Positions 8,408 to 17,967 of a stretch of 64,000 nt of DNA are shown here, piece by piece. Position 1 is the stretch's first letter; the number at the start of each line of letters is the position of its first letter. The notes under the pieces were generated by a model that was not told the DNA's origin, ran no database searches, and saw nothing but the letters and a program-made list of their open reading frames with translations. The translations under genes and the position numbers were made by a program. Source of the stretch: Winogradskyella sp. (GTDB lineage: Bacteria; Bacteroidota; Bacteroidia; Flavobacteriales; Flavobacteriaceae); contig NZ_JABSSU010000001.1 in NCBI RefSeq assembly GCF_013213835.1, forward strand, positions 62,001-126,000. The letters run 5' to 3'.

Positions 8408-9760
8408 ATGAACGTACATTTTATTGCCATTGGTGGTGCAGCAATGCACAATTTAGCTTTAGCTCTTCATAATAAAGGATACAACGTTACAGGAAGTGAC
8501 GATACTATATTCGATCCCTCAAAATCGAGATTAGAATCTAAAGGATTGTTACCTGAAGTTTTTGGTTGGTTACCAGAAAAAATAACAACTCAATTAGATG
8601 CTATCGTTCTTGGTATGCATGCTAAAGAAGACAATCCTGAACTTTTAGAGGCACAAGAATTAGGCTTGAAGATTTATAGTTATCCTGAGTTTCTTTATGA
8701 GCAATCTAAACATAAAACTCGTGTTGTGATTAGTGGTAGTCATGGTAAAACAACTATCACTTCTATGATTCTCCATGTAATGCAATATCACGACAGAGAT
8801 GTAGACTTTATGGTTGGGGCTCAACTAGAAGGTTTTGATGTTATGGTAAAACTTACCGAAGACAATGATTTTATTGTTTTAGAAGGTGACGAATATTTAT
8901 GTTCACCAATAGATAGACGACCAAAATTTCATTTGTACAAGCCGAACATTGCTTTACTAAGCGGTATCGCTTGGGATCATATTAATGTTTTTCCTACCTA
9001 TGAAAATTATGTGGAGCAATTCAAAATATTTGTAGATTCAATTGTTTTAGGTGGAAGCATTAATTACAATGAAGAAGATGAAGAAGTAAAACGTGTAGTT
9101 GAAGCTTCTGAGAACCAAATCAGAAAAATTCCTTACCAAACACCGGAGTACATTGTAGAAGATGGTGATACGTTATTAGAAACGCCTGAAGGTCCTATGC
9201 CAATTGAGGTTTTTGGAGCGCATAACCTTAATAATTTGGCAGGAGCAAAATGGATTTGCCAACATATGGGTATTGATGAAGACGATTTCTATGAAGCCAT
9301 TTCTACTTTTAAAGGTGCGAGTAAACGCTTAGAAAAGATAGCAGAAACCGCAACAAGTGTGGCCTACAAAGATTTTGCACATTCACCTAGTAAAGTAAAG
9401 GCAACAACAAATGCTGTTAAAAATCAATACAAAGAAAGAAATCTTGTAGCATGTTTAGAGTTGCACACATACAGTAGTCTTAATGCAGAATTTTTAAAAG
9501 AGTACAAAGGTGCTTTAGATGCCGCAGATGTTGCAGTTGTGTTTTATTCACCTCATGCAGTACAAATAAAAAAGTTAGAAGAAGTTACTCATCAACAAAT
9601 AGCATTAGCATTTGAAAGAGACGATCTAATTATATATACCAATCCTGAGGATTTTAAAGACTACTTATTCTCACAAAACTATAGTAATAAATCATTACTT
9701 CTTATGAGTTCTGGTAATTATGGTGGCTTAGACTTTGATGAGGTAAGAGCATTGTTCTAA
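8408..9760 (+). CDS. mpl: UDP-N-acetylmuramate:L-Ala-gamma-D-Glu-mDAP ligase
   Basis: Mpl is a cytoplasmic Mur-family ligase that attaches recycled murein tripeptide to UDP-MurNAc. The 450-residue length, the N-terminal Rossmann-like IGGAAMHNLALAL (8-20), the ATP loop GSHGKTT (110-116), EGDEY (about 158-162) and the DHINVFPTYENY motif mark a MurC-like peptidoglycan ligase. GSHGKTT and the overall length favour Mpl over MurC. It is monocistronic by spacing: 120 nt after the TolC gene and 170 nt before the next. The presence of Mpl implies a meso-DAP type wall and peptide recycling. Confidence 0.92.
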   Translation: MNVHFIAIGGAAMHNLALALHNKGYNVTGSDDTIFDPSKSRLESKGLLPEVFGWLPEKITTQLDAIVLGMHAKEDNPELLEAQELGLKIYSYPEFLYEQSKHKTRVVISGSHGKTTITSMILHVMQYHDRDVDFMVGAQLEGFDVMVKLTEDNDFIVLEGDEYLCSPIDRRPKFHLYKPNIALLSGIAWDHINVFPTYENYVEQFKIFVDSIVLGGSINYNEEDEEVKRVVEASENQIRKIPYQTPEYIVEDGDTLLETPEGPMPIEVFGAHNLNNLAGAKWICQHMGIDEDDFYEAISTFKGASKRLEKIAETATSVAYKDFAHSPSKVKATTNAVKNQYKERNLVACLELHTYSSLNAEFLKEYKGALDAADVAVVFYSPHAVQIKKLEEVTHQQIALAFERDDLIIYTNPEDFKDYLFSQNYSNKSLLLMSSGNYGGLDFDEVRALF

Positions 9761-9930
9761 TTGTTTTTTACTCAACCTTTTTACAGATTTGTTTCTTTTT
9801 CAGATGGAATTTGTCAGTATTTGTTAAAGAAAAAACGCTGATTTACTGTGTTTTACTTAACCGATGTTAATATTTATTATTAAATGTGTTTGTATATTGC
9901 CTTACATAAATTTTTCAATAAGCCTCAAGT

Positions 9931-11916
9931 TTGAATTACTCAGAAATTCATTTATCAATTGTAAAGCATCTTGTCGAGAATACTTTTAAGCATACCTACA
10001 AAGCCAATAGTATTGAAGATATTCTCTGGGATGTGGCATACAACTGCTCTAGACTTCTAGGCCTAGAGGATATGGTTATTTATGTATATGATCCTGATCA
10101 AAATATTTTAGTTCAGAAGGCATCCTTCGGAGAAAAGGAGTATGAGTCAAGAAAAGTCACTGACCCGATTATCATTGAAATGGGAAAGGGTATTACAGGT
10201 TATGTCGCTGAATCAAAAGTCCCAGAAATTGTTAATGATTGTTCAGAAGATAGTCGCTATGTTGTGGATGATAAACAAAAACATTCAGAGATATCAGTTC
10301 CGCTAGTATTTGAAGATCAGCTAATTGGTGTTATAGATTCTGAGCATTCTAATAAGAACTATTTCACACAACACCATCTTGATATTTTTAATAGTATTTC
10401 GTCTATATGTGCTGTAAAAATAGCAGAGATGATTGCTAATACGGAAAATGAAGGTTTAGCAAGATTTTTTAATGAGGCACCTTTCCCTAAAATTAGACTT
10501 AGCTATGATGGATATGTTATCAATAAGAACAAGATAGCACATATAGCTCTTGAGAAATGGGGTGTTGAAAATGGAAAAGTTGTTAGTCCAAGGATATTAG
10601 GCTTAATTCGCGTTGCCTTAAAATTAAATAAGGAGAAAACAATTGAAATTGACATCGATGGTGATACTTACAATTTTACTTTTGCACCCATTGTAGAAAA
10701 GAAATATGTAAATGTATATTCAAATAATATTACAGATGTTAAGAAAGCACAACTAAGTGCTGAGAAGGCTAATAAGGTTAAAGATAAGTTTTTATCGGTG
10801 ATTAGTCACGAAATTAGAACTCCACTTAATGCGATTATTGGTTCCTTAAATTTATTGAGACTTGATAGTTTAACTGAAAATCAATTATCACATTTAGAAA
10901 CGGTAGATTTTGCAAGTGAAAAATTACTGGTGCTGTTAAATAACATACTTGATGTTGAAAAAATCGAGGCTCAAGAAGTAATAATTGACAACGGCCTTTT
11001 TAATTTAGGTAAACTACTTGATAACTTAAAGAAAACCCTTTCCTTTGAGAGTGAGAGAAAAGGAAATACTTTAGATTTTAATATTGAAAAGAATGCATAC
11101 AATACTTTCTATGGTGACGAAACTAAAATCTATCAGATTCTATTTAACCTTTTGAGTAATGCTATAAAGTTTACTGATACAGGCCATATCTCGTTGTCAG
11201 TGACAAGTATATCTAATTCTGAAGATAAGCACAGGTTTAGTTTTCAATTAACAGATACAGGTATTGGTATTTCTGAAAATAAGTTAAAGTATATTTTTAA
11301 ACCCTTTCAACAAGCAGAGAGCTCAATCTCTAGACGATACGGCGGAACTGGTTTAGGATTGGCAATTTCTAAGAGCTTGGTAGAACTGCTTGGTGGTCAC
11401 ATAACTGTGAGTAGCTTAGAAGGTGAGGGAACAACATTTGTGGTTTATTTAGATTTGCAAAAATCTGAGCCCGAGAAGGTAAAACCAGAAGCAAGGTTAA
11501 TAGAGAAAAAGACAGCATTTAATTCAAACCTTCTTAAGAATGTAAACGTATTATTGGTTGATGATAACAGAATTAATCTAAAAATTGGTGGGCAGTTTTT
11601 AGAGAGATTTGGTGCCAGTTTAATTACAGCTGAGAACGGAAAAATGGCTGTAGAACTCTTTAAAAATAATCAATTAGACTTGATTTTAATGGATGTTCAT
11701 ATGCCTGTTTGCGATGGTTTTGAAGCCACTAAAGTGATCAGAGCATCAAATTCAGATAACAGTAATGTACCTATAATTGCTGTTACTGCAGATGTCACCA
11801 AAGAAAATAGAAAAATGGGTGAGAAAGTCGGTGTTAATGGCTTCATTTCTAAACCATTTAGTCCACAGAGCTTTATTGATACCATTCAGTCTGTTTTAGA
11901 TAAGTGTCATGCCTAG
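9931..11916 (+). CDS. Hybrid histidine kinase: GAF, HisKA, HATPase, receiver
   Basis: A 661-residue soluble hybrid sensor kinase with no TM segment. Order of parts: GAF-type sensor (about 10-165, including GKGITGYVAESKVPEIVNDC), a PAS-like linker (about 170-275), HisKA with the phospho-acceptor His-293 in SVISHEIRTPLNAI, HATPase with N box LFNLLSNAIKF, DTGIGIS and GTGLGLAIS, then a receiver domain (about 540-655) with acidic VDDN and phospho-acceptor Asp-588 in LILMDVHMP and Lys in FISKPF. It starts with TTG at 9931; no upstream ATG exists in frame and the GAF domain needs this N-terminus. Its stop overlaps the convergent PaiB-like gene. There is no output domain, so a separate partner is expected. 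Confidence 0.92.
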   Translation: MNYSEIHLSIVKHLVENTFKHTYKANSIEDILWDVAYNCSRLLGLEDMVIYVYDPDQNILVQKASFGEKEYESRKVTDPIIIEMGKGITGYVAESKVPEIVNDCSEDSRYVVDDKQKHSEISVPLVFEDQLIGVIDSEHSNKNYFTQHHLDIFNSISSICAVKIAEMIANTENEGLARFFNEAPFPKIRLSYDGYVINKNKIAHIALEKWGVENGKVVSPRILGLIRVALKLNKEKTIEIDIDGDTYNFTFAPIVEKKYVNVYSNNITDVKKAQLSAEKANKVKDKFLSVISHEIRTPLNAIIGSLNLLRLDSLTENQLSHLETVDFASEKLLVLLNNILDVEKIEAQEVIIDNGLFNLGKLLDNLKKTLSFESERKGNTLDFNIEKNAYNTFYGDETKIYQILFNLLSNAIKFTDTGHISLSVTSISNSEDKHRFSFQLTDTGIGISENKLKYIFKPFQQAESSISRRYGGTGLGLAISKSLVELLGGHITVSSLEGEGTTFVVYLDLQKSEPEKVKPEARLIEKKTAFNSNLLKNVNVLLVDDNRINLKIGGQFLERFGASLITAENGKMAVELFKNNQLDLILMDVHMPVCDGFEATKVIRASNSDNSNVPIIAVTADVTKENRKMGEKVGVNGFISKPFSPQSFIDTIQSVLDKCHA

Positions 11917-12506
11917 TCAAAAACTTTATCCAAAAACTGTCTAACACTTTCCTGATTGATCCTAATTAGTTCCTCTCGTGCAGCATTGGTGTCGCTGGTT
12001 TTCTTGTCTTGCGAAAGCTTAAATTTACCTTCCCATTGTTCAATTTGTATTTCAAACATTTTAATATAATCGAGATTGGTATTTAATCTAGGATTATTTG
12101 GGTCTAAAACATATTTGTGCTCCGGCGCTTCTAAAAATTCGGTCATTGTAATTAAAGATTGTTTTAATGATTCCTTACTTTCAATAGCCTTAACTTTTCC
12201 TTTTAGGTGCACCTTAATGTAGTTCCATGTTGGTAATTGGGTGGTTGAGTATACTGTTGGTGATATATAACATTGCGGTCCGGTAAATAAAACAGTAACC
12301 TCATTATTGTTTTTAAGAAGTTCTGCTTGCGGATTAAAAATATCTATATGACCTATAAGCTTTTCATTATCATAAATAAGAGGTAAGTGTGTAATAAAAG
12401 GTTGGTTATTTTCAATAGAGATAACAGTTGCTAATGGATAAGCTTTTATAACTTCAATTATATGAGCTTTATTATCTTCTTGGTGGTGTTTAGGTGGATA
12501 TTTCAT
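11913..12506 (-). CDS. PaiB-like FMN-binding regulator family protein
   Basis: A 197-residue protein of the PaiB / FMN-binding split-barrel family. Motifs include MKYPPKHHQED at the start, YPLATVISIENNQPFITHLPLIYD, GPQCYISPTVYST and PTWNYIKVHLKGKV, all typical. Bacillus PaiB is reported as a negative regulator; the fold otherwise resembles pyridoxamine-phosphate oxidases, so an oxidoreductase or heme/flavin-binding role is also possible. I start it at 12506, where the ATG shares its A with the stop of the upstream DUF1569 gene (TAATG). An extension in frame upstream would run through the DUF1569 gene and is not needed. Confidence 0.85.
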   Translation of the reverse strand: MKYPPKHHQEDNKAHIIEVIKAYPLATVISIENNQPFITHLPLIYDNEKLIGHIDIFNPQAELLKNNNEVTVLFTGPQCYISPTVYSTTQLPTWNYIKVHLKGKVKAIESKESLKQSLITMTEFLEAPEHKYVLDPNNPRLNTNLDYIKMFEIQIEQWEGKFKLSQDKKTSDTNAAREELIRINQESVRQFLDKVFD

Positions 12507-12961
12507 TACACTCCAAACTGTTTTAAATGATGATCTAAATGTTTGTATTGTAGTTGTCCCCATTGGTCTGGTGTAAATGTGCCAAAATAAGGATGCGGTT
12601 GCCAATCGGTTTTTTCTTTTTCATTGGAAAAGTCATGAATTAAGTTTTTCAATATTTCTTTTTCGTGTACAAATTCATGAGAATCCACCACGATATATTG
12701 TTCAACTGTTGGTAGGTTACGCTTCCAAGGTTTATCATTGTACATTGTTGGTTTAAAGGCTTTAAATAATAGTTTTTTTAAAAAACCTATGTTTTTTGTT
12801 TGTAAAGGAGTAATTCCCAAACCTACTTGAAGTGGACCTTGACAGTGCTTTAGCATTTGTGCAACATCCATTTTGCCCCATTGCGCTGAAGATGTATCTG
12901 TCAAATTTTCAAGTCTTACTGTAATGTCGTTTAGACCTTCATCTGTAAACAATGATTTCAT
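12506..12961 (-). CDS. DUF1569 (DinB-like fold) protein
   Basis: A 151-residue cytoplasmic protein of the DUF1569 family, related to the DinB/YfiT four-helix bundle that often binds a metal through histidines. Visible features are the WGKMDVAQMLKHCQ segment (about 28-41), and the C-terminal WGQLQYKHLDHHLKQF with three closely spaced histidines (about 134-148). No enzymatic role is established for the family. It is translationally coupled to the PaiB-like gene through a TAATG junction, so the two probably form a two-gene unit read leftward, divergent from radC. Confidence 0.8.
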   Translation of the reverse strand: MKSLFTDEGLNDITVRLENLTDTSSAQWGKMDVAQMLKHCQGPLQVGLGITPLQTKNIGFLKKLLFKAFKPTMYNDKPWKRNLPTVEQYIVVDSHEFVHEKEILKNLIHDFSNEKEKTDWQPHPYFGTFTPDQWGQLQYKHLDHHLKQFGV

Positions 12962-13012
12962 AATTTCTCAATTTCTTTAGACGCTTAAATTTACAATTTT
13001 TATATTTAGAGC

Positions 13013-13711
13013 ATGTCAGAAAAGCCAACATCATTTTCTATTAAAAATTGGTCTCATAATGATCAACCTAGAGAGAAATTAAGAGACAAGGGAAAAGAGT
13101 TTTTAAGTGATGCGGAACTCGTTGCAATATTAATTGGTTCAGGTAACAGAGAGGAGAGTGCAGTAGATTTGTCTAAGCGAATATTAGCGTATGTGGATAA
13201 CAATCTCAATACATTGGGAAAATTGACCATTAAGCAGTTGATGCAATTTAAAGGCATTGGTGAGGCTAAAGCAATTACAATTGCTGCGGCTTTAGAACTA
13301 GGTAGGCGCAGAAAATTAGGAGATGTTAAGAGACAAGATAAAATTGTCTCTAGCAAATCGGTTTTTGATATCATGCAGCCTATATTAGGTGAATTACCAC
13401 ACGAAGAGTTCTGGATTCTATACCTCAATAATTCTAATAAAGTTATTCAAAGAAGTCAATTAAGTAAAGGTGGCATTACTGGGACACTTGTAGATGTTCG
13501 CCTAGTGTTAAAGAATGCGCTAGAAGTTGGTGCAACAGCATTAATTTTATGTCATAATCATCCATCAGGAACATTAAAACCAAGCAAAGCTGATCGAGAT
13601 ATTACTCAAAAACTTAAAAATGCGGGCTATAGCTTAGACATTAAAATTTTAGATCACTTAATTGTTACTGAGCATGCTTACTTCAGTTTTGCTGATGAAG
13701 GTATCCTATAA
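13013..13711 (+). CDS. radC: RadC / UPF0758 family JAB-MPN protein
   Basis: A 232-residue protein with the standard RadC layout. The N-terminal part (about 70-100) has a helix-hairpin-helix-like segment LMQFKGIGEAKAITIAAALELG, and the C-terminal half is a JAB/MPN domain with Glu in PHEEFWILYLN and the metal motif HNHPSG (181-186) followed by Asp-194. Despite the name, its role in DNA repair is disputed and the biochemical function is not settled. It is transcribed divergently from the DUF1569 gene. Confidence 0.93.
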   Translation: MSEKPTSFSIKNWSHNDQPREKLRDKGKEFLSDAELVAILIGSGNREESAVDLSKRILAYVDNNLNTLGKLTIKQLMQFKGIGEAKAITIAAALELGRRRKLGDVKRQDKIVSSKSVFDIMQPILGELPHEEFWILYLNNSNKVIQRSQLSKGGITGTLVDVRLVLKNALEVGATALILCHNHPSGTLKPSKADRDITQKLKNAGYSLDIKILDHLIVTEHAYFSFADEGIL

Positions 13712-13806
13712 CTATTAACATTAATATTTAATTCTGTTTATAAGCTAATTACTTTCTAATTGGTATAGGAATTTGTTATTTTTAGTTTTTGGAATTGTCA
13801 TTTGGG

Positions 13807-15099
13807 ATGTTACTAGTTTATACGCATAATATTACACCAAGACTCACCTATATTTTTAAACATATAAGTAAAAGAATATTAGGAGTTGAGGTGAAGTTTA
13901 CTTCAAAGATTGAGGATTTTATTGCGCACAGTAGTATTAAGATGTCATACACCAAACAGCCGCTGAGTAGTGAACTGCATGTTAGAAGTCATAAGTTGTT
14001 ATTTGAAACTGGCTTGTCTGATATTGACATAAATGTGCAGACATGGGGAAAAACAAAAGGCTTTTTTGCTACTGGTGATCGCAGTGATTTACCATTTGAT
14101 ATTTTTGCAGCTTCCTTCTATTTGTTGAGCCGTTATGAGGAATATATGCCACATGTTAAAGATGAGTACGGTCGTTTTACAGCAAAAGAGAGTTTGGCAT
14201 ATAATAACGGATTTTTACATCAACCAGTTATAGATATTTGGGCTTATAGATTGAAGTCGGTTTTAGAAGAACGCTTTCCAGATTTTGATTTTCCTGAAAG
14301 AAAGTATGCTGTAAAACCGATAATTGATGTCCCAATGGCATTCTATTACAGAAAAAAGGGGTTGTTAAGAACAATTGGAGGTACACTTAATGATATCCGT
14401 AGACTGAAGCTAAAACAATTATATCAGCGCTACTTAGTATTACTTGGCATCAAACGAGATCCTTACGATACTTTTAATTGGATAATTGCCAAGCAAAAAC
14501 AAACGTCATTTCAGTTTTTAGTGCTTTTTCTTGTGGGTGATTATTCGACCTATGATAAAGGTGTCAGTACTAATAAAAAAGTATTTGTAAGTTTAATTAA
14601 ATCTATTGCAGACTATTCCAAGGTAGGGCTAAAGGTGTCTTATTTTGCATTAGAAAATATTTCAATTTTGAAAAAAGAAAAAACTAAAATTGAATCTATC
14701 ACAAACAGAAATTTAAAGGCTGTAAGACATTCGTTTTCTAAGCTAAATATGCCATCAAGTTATAGAAATCACATAGAGTTAGAAATAGATGAAGACTATT
14801 CTATGGGCTATGTTGATACTTTAGGATTTAGAGCAAGTACGTGTACACCTTTTCAGTTCTATGATCTTGACTACGAGGTGCAAACTCCATTGCAGATAAA
14901 TCCTTATCAATGTATGGATTTTGCCTTGTTAAGGCACCAATCTCAACTTGATAAATCAGAACATTTACAAAAATTAATTGACCAAGTTAAGGCTGTCAAT
15001 GGTACATTTATTCCAGTTTTTCATAATTATACCTTCGGCAATATTGAACGTTGGAGTGGTTTTAGAACATTATTTAATCAAATTTTGGCATCAGCATAA
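13807..15099 (+). CDS. Polysaccharide-deacetylase-like protein (DUF7033 type), metal motifs lost
   Basis: A 430-residue protein matching a Bacteroidota family with an N-terminal DUF7033-like part (about 1-165) and a C-terminal NodB-like deacetylase fold. The landmark DYSMGYVDTLGFRASTCTPF is well kept. As I recall the family, active members carry a TYDID-type metal motif and VGIHPSY; here the matching places read IIDVPMAF (second Asp replaced by Pro) and VGLKVSY (His replaced by Lys). So it is probably not an active zinc deacetylase. The ATG at 13807 is used rather than a TTG six codons earlier. Its stop overlaps the next start (TAATG), so it is coupled to the YjjG-type gene. Confidence 0.72.
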   Translation: MLLVYTHNITPRLTYIFKHISKRILGVEVKFTSKIEDFIAHSSIKMSYTKQPLSSELHVRSHKLLFETGLSDIDINVQTWGKTKGFFATGDRSDLPFDIFAASFYLLSRYEEYMPHVKDEYGRFTAKESLAYNNGFLHQPVIDIWAYRLKSVLEERFPDFDFPERKYAVKPIIDVPMAFYYRKKGLLRTIGGTLNDIRRLKLKQLYQRYLVLLGIKRDPYDTFNWIIAKQKQTSFQFLVLFLVGDYSTYDKGVSTNKKVFVSLIKSIADYSKVGLKVSYFALENISILKKEKTKIESITNRNLKAVRHSFSKLNMPSSYRNHIELEIDEDYSMGYVDTLGFRASTCTPFQFYDLDYEVQTPLQINPYQCMDFALLRHQSQLDKSEHLQKLIDQVKAVNGTFIPVFHNYTFGNIERWSGFRTLFNQILASA

Positions 15100-15785
15100 T
15101 GAAAGAAAAGTTAAAGCACGTTTTTTTCGATTTAGATCACACGTTATGGGATTTTGATAAGAATTCAGGTCTAACATTTGAAAAGATTTTTAGAATAAAC
15201 AATATAGATGTTGAGTTAAGAACATTCTTAGATGTTTATGAGCCGATTAATTTCAATTATTGGAAACTTTATAGAGAAGAAAGAGTTACGAAATCCGCTT
15301 TAAGGTATGGAAGACTAAAAGATGCTTTTGATGCCGTTGGCGTATATGTTAGTGATTTTCAAATCAATCAATTGTCAGTGGCATATATAGATTATTTGAC
15401 CACGTTTAATCATCTTTTTGATGGTACAATTGAGATCTTAGAATACTTAAAACATAAGTATGAATTGCACATAATCACAAACGGGTTTGAAGAGGCTCAA
15501 GAGAGAAAGATGAAAAATGCCAATATTAAACACTATTTTAAAACAATAACAAATTCTGAAATGGTTGGGGTTAAAAAACCAAACCCCAAAATATTTAATT
15601 TTGCCTTAGACTTGGCGAATGCAACACCAGAAGAAAGCATTATGATTGGGGATAGTCTTGAGGCAGATATTCAGGGTGCCGATAATATCGGAATGAAAAC
15701 CATTCATTTTGATTATAAAGATGTAACCAACAACCATGACTTTAAGAGAGTCATAGATCTAAAATCCTTAATAAATTACCTTTAA
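15099..15785 (+). CDS. yjjG: HAD hydrolase, YjjG-type pyrimidine nucleotidase
   Basis: A 228-residue haloacid-dehalogenase-family phosphatase of the YjjG/YfnB group, which removes phosphate from noncanonical and other pyrimidine nucleoside monophosphates. The four motifs are present: FFDLDHTLWDFD (nucleophile and general acid Asp, about 10-20), ITNGF (motif II), KKPNPKIF (motif III Lys) and MIGDSLEADIQGA (motif IV). A helical cap occupies about 20-95. It begins on the A of the preceding stop codon, so translation is coupled to the deacetylase-like gene; a secreted hypothetical follows after 3 nt. Confidence 0.88.
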   Translation: MKEKLKHVFFDLDHTLWDFDKNSGLTFEKIFRINNIDVELRTFLDVYEPINFNYWKLYREERVTKSALRYGRLKDAFDAVGVYVSDFQINQLSVAYIDYLTTFNHLFDGTIEILEYLKHKYELHIITNGFEEAQERKMKNANIKHYFKTITNSEMVGVKKPNPKIFNFALDLANATPEESIMIGDSLEADIQGADNIGMKTIHFDYKDVTNNHDFKRVIDLKSLINYL

Positions 15786-15788
15786 CGT

Positions 15789-16592
15789 ATGATTGTCAAT
15801 TTCAAATATCTACTTGTATTAATACTTTTTATTGCAGTACATTTCGTAGGTAGTGCTCAAAAGAATATGAATAACTATAAATATATTGTAGTACCTAAAT
15901 CTTTTGATTTTACAAAAGGTGAAGATCAGTACCAATTAAGTTCAATCACAAAATTTTTATTTAATAAGTATGGTTTTGAAGCCTATTTTACAGACGAAGA
16001 ATTACCCTACGATTTAAATCTCGAAAGATGTTTAGCCCTTACAGCTAGAATCAAAAAACCCAAAAAGGGATTCTTAGTGACGAAGTTAATTGTAGAATTA
16101 GAAGATTGTGATGGTGATATAATTTTCACTTCAAATATTGGTGATTCTAAACTAAAACAATATGACAGAGCATATAGTGAGTCATTGAGAGAAGCTATGA
16201 GGACTTTTGATGATATAGAGTATAAATATAAACCAATAGAAAATATACCATCGCCAGCTCCACCTACGACACCAGAAATAATAGAGGTTATTGAAGATGA
16301 AGAAGAGATAGAAGAGGAAATAGTTATGGTTGAGGTCGTTAAAGAAATTCAGAAGGAAGTGAATGAAAGCGATGAACTACCAACACTTACCTCTGTTGTG
16401 AAAGAAGATGTCATTCAATTAATGAATGGAAATCAAATAGCATTTATCATAAAGGAAACTTCAAATAAAGATTTATATATTCTTCACAATTACAAAGGTG
16501 TGCTTTATAAAAAAGATGATTTATGGGTTGCGGAATATTACAAAAGTGATAGCGCTGACTTAGTAATGAAATCGTTTAAAGTAAAATTCTAG
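15789..16592 (+). CDS. Secreted hypothetical protein with acidic linker
   Basis: This 267-residue protein is not assigned to a family with known function. It has a signal peptide ending near VGSAQ (about 24). The body (about 30-150) contains an IVVPKSFDFTKGEDQYQL segment, and is followed by a Pro-rich then strongly Glu-rich linker (about 155-195) and a C-terminal beta-rich part ending in KSFKVKF. The linker suggests two folded parts facing the periplasm. It begins 3 nt after the YjjG-type gene and ends overlapping the convergent rarA stop. It looks like a conserved flavobacterial envelope protein. Confidence 0.75.
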   Translation: MIVNFKYLLVLILFIAVHFVGSAQKNMNNYKYIVVPKSFDFTKGEDQYQLSSITKFLFNKYGFEAYFTDEELPYDLNLERCLALTARIKKPKKGFLVTKLIVELEDCDGDIIFTSNIGDSKLKQYDRAYSESLREAMRTFDDIEYKYKPIENIPSPAPPTTPEIIEVIEDEEEIEEEIVMVEVVKEIQKEVNESDELPTLTSVVKEDVIQLMNGNQIAFIIKETSNKDLYILHNYKGVLYKKDDLWVAEYYKSDSADLVMKSFKVKF

Positions 16593-17866
16593 TAACCATA
16601 TTTTTCTTTCCACAGTGCCTTAAGATAATTGCGCTGCGCTTGTTCTCTAGAGTTGTTACCTGGATTATATAATGTAGTATTTTTTATTTCTTCAGGTAAA
16701 AATTCATGTTCTGCAAAGTTGTTTTTATAGTGATGTGCATATTTATAATCATCACCATAACCTAATTCTTTCATAAGTTTGGTTGATGCATTCCTAATTG
16801 AGAATGGCACTGACAGGTCACCAGTTTCCTTAACTAACTGTTGTGCTTTATTGATGGCTTCATAAGCAGCATTACTTTTAGGTGAACTTGCTAAATAGGT
16901 TGTACATTGACTTAGAATAATTCTAGATTCAGGATGACCGATTACAGATACTGCCTGAAATGTGTTATTCGCAATAACTAAGGCTGTCGGGTTAGCATTG
17001 CCAATATCTTCACTAGCTAAAATGAGCAATCTACGGGCTATGAATTTTACATCTTCACCACCTTCAATCATTCTAGCTAAGTAATAAACTGCTGCATTTG
17101 GGTCACTTCCACGTATAGATTTTATAAAAGCAGAGATGATATTGTAGTGTTGATCTCCAGTCTTGTCATAACTGGCAGCTTTGTTTTGAACTTGTTTCAT
17201 TACCAATTCGTTAGTAATGACTATAGGTTCATTTTCAAAAGAAGTAACGAGAAGTTCAAAGATGTTTAATAGCTTTCTGGCATCTCCACCAGAAAGTCTG
17301 AGGATCATCTCGGTTTCCTTTAAATCAATATTCAAATTTGAAAGGATTTCATCTTCTGAAAGTGCTCGGTTTAATAATGCTTCTAAGTCACTTTTACTGA
17401 AGGCAGTTAAAGTGTAGACCTGACATCTTGAAAGTAGAGCCGAGATGACTTCAAAACTTGGGTTTTCTGTGGTAGCGCCAATTAATGTTACCCAACCTTT
17501 TTCAACCGCTTCAAGTAGAGAATCTTGTTGTGATTTACTAAAACGGTGAATCTCGTCTATAAATAAGATTGGATTTTTTGCAGTAAATAGGCCACCACTT
17601 TTTTTGGCTTTATCAATAACATCTCTAATGTCTTTTACACCAGAATTTATGGCGCTTAATTTAAAAAAAGGACGTTCAGATTCGTTGGCAATAATATTAG
17701 CGAGAGTCGTTTTTCCAATTCCAGGTGGACCCCAAAGAATCAAAGATGGTATAACACCACTCTTTATTTGATGATATAGCATACCGTCTTTACCAACCAA
17801 ATGATGTTGACTTAAATAATCTTTTAAGCTTTTAGGTCTTAAACGTTCTGCTAAAGGGATGTTCAT
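16589..17866 (-). CDS. rarA: Replication-associated recombination protein A (AAA+)
   Basis: RarA/MgsA is a AAA+ ATPase related to clamp loaders that acts at stalled replication forks and single-stranded DNA ends. The 425-residue protein opens with the family signature [20 protein letters not shown], then Walker A GPPGIGKT (46-53), Walker [10 protein letters not shown], sensor 1 [19 protein letters not shown] and the C-terminal tetramer part with [20 protein letters not shown] and [10 protein letters not shown]. Its stop codon overlaps that of the convergent secreted hypothetical by 3 nt. It starts about 100 nt from the divergent rhomboid gene. Confidence 0.96.
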   Translation of the reverse strand: MNIPLAERLRPKSLKDYLSQHHLVGKDGMLYHQIKSGVIPSLILWGPPGIGKTTLANIIANESERPFFKLSAINSGVKDIRDVIDKAKKSGGLFTAKNPILFIDEIHRFSKSQQDSLLEAVEKGWVTLIGATTENPSFEVISALLSRCQVYTLTAFSKSDLEALLNRALSEDEILSNLNIDLKETEMILRLSGGDARKLLNIFELLVTSFENEPIVITNELVMKQVQNKAASYDKTGDQHYNIISAFIKSIRGSDPNAAVYYLARMIEGGEDVKFIARRLLILASEDIGNANPTALVIANNTFQAVSVIGHPESRIILSQCTTYLASSPKSNAAYEAINKAQQLVKETGDLSVPFSIRNASTKLMKELGYGDDYKYAHHYKNNFAEHEFLPEEIKNTTLYNPGNNSREQAQRNYLKALWKEKYGY

Positions 17867-17967
17867 ACTGTAAAATTAAGTAAAATCATACGTTCTAGAT
17901 TGAAGTGCTGACAATATTTCATAAAATTGACTTTGGAAGAATAATTGACTAGAAATATGTAAATTTA

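Noticed and set aside
12506..12605. N-terminal extension of the PaiB-like protein upstream of 12506
   Set aside because: The extra 33 residues lie within the DUF1569 gene in another frame, while the ATG at 12506 forms a standard TAATG junction and matches the family start MKYPPKHH.
13063..13428. 121-codon minus-strand frame inside radC
   Set aside because: It is entirely covered by radC, which has a clear active-site motif; the frame shows no domain or signal.
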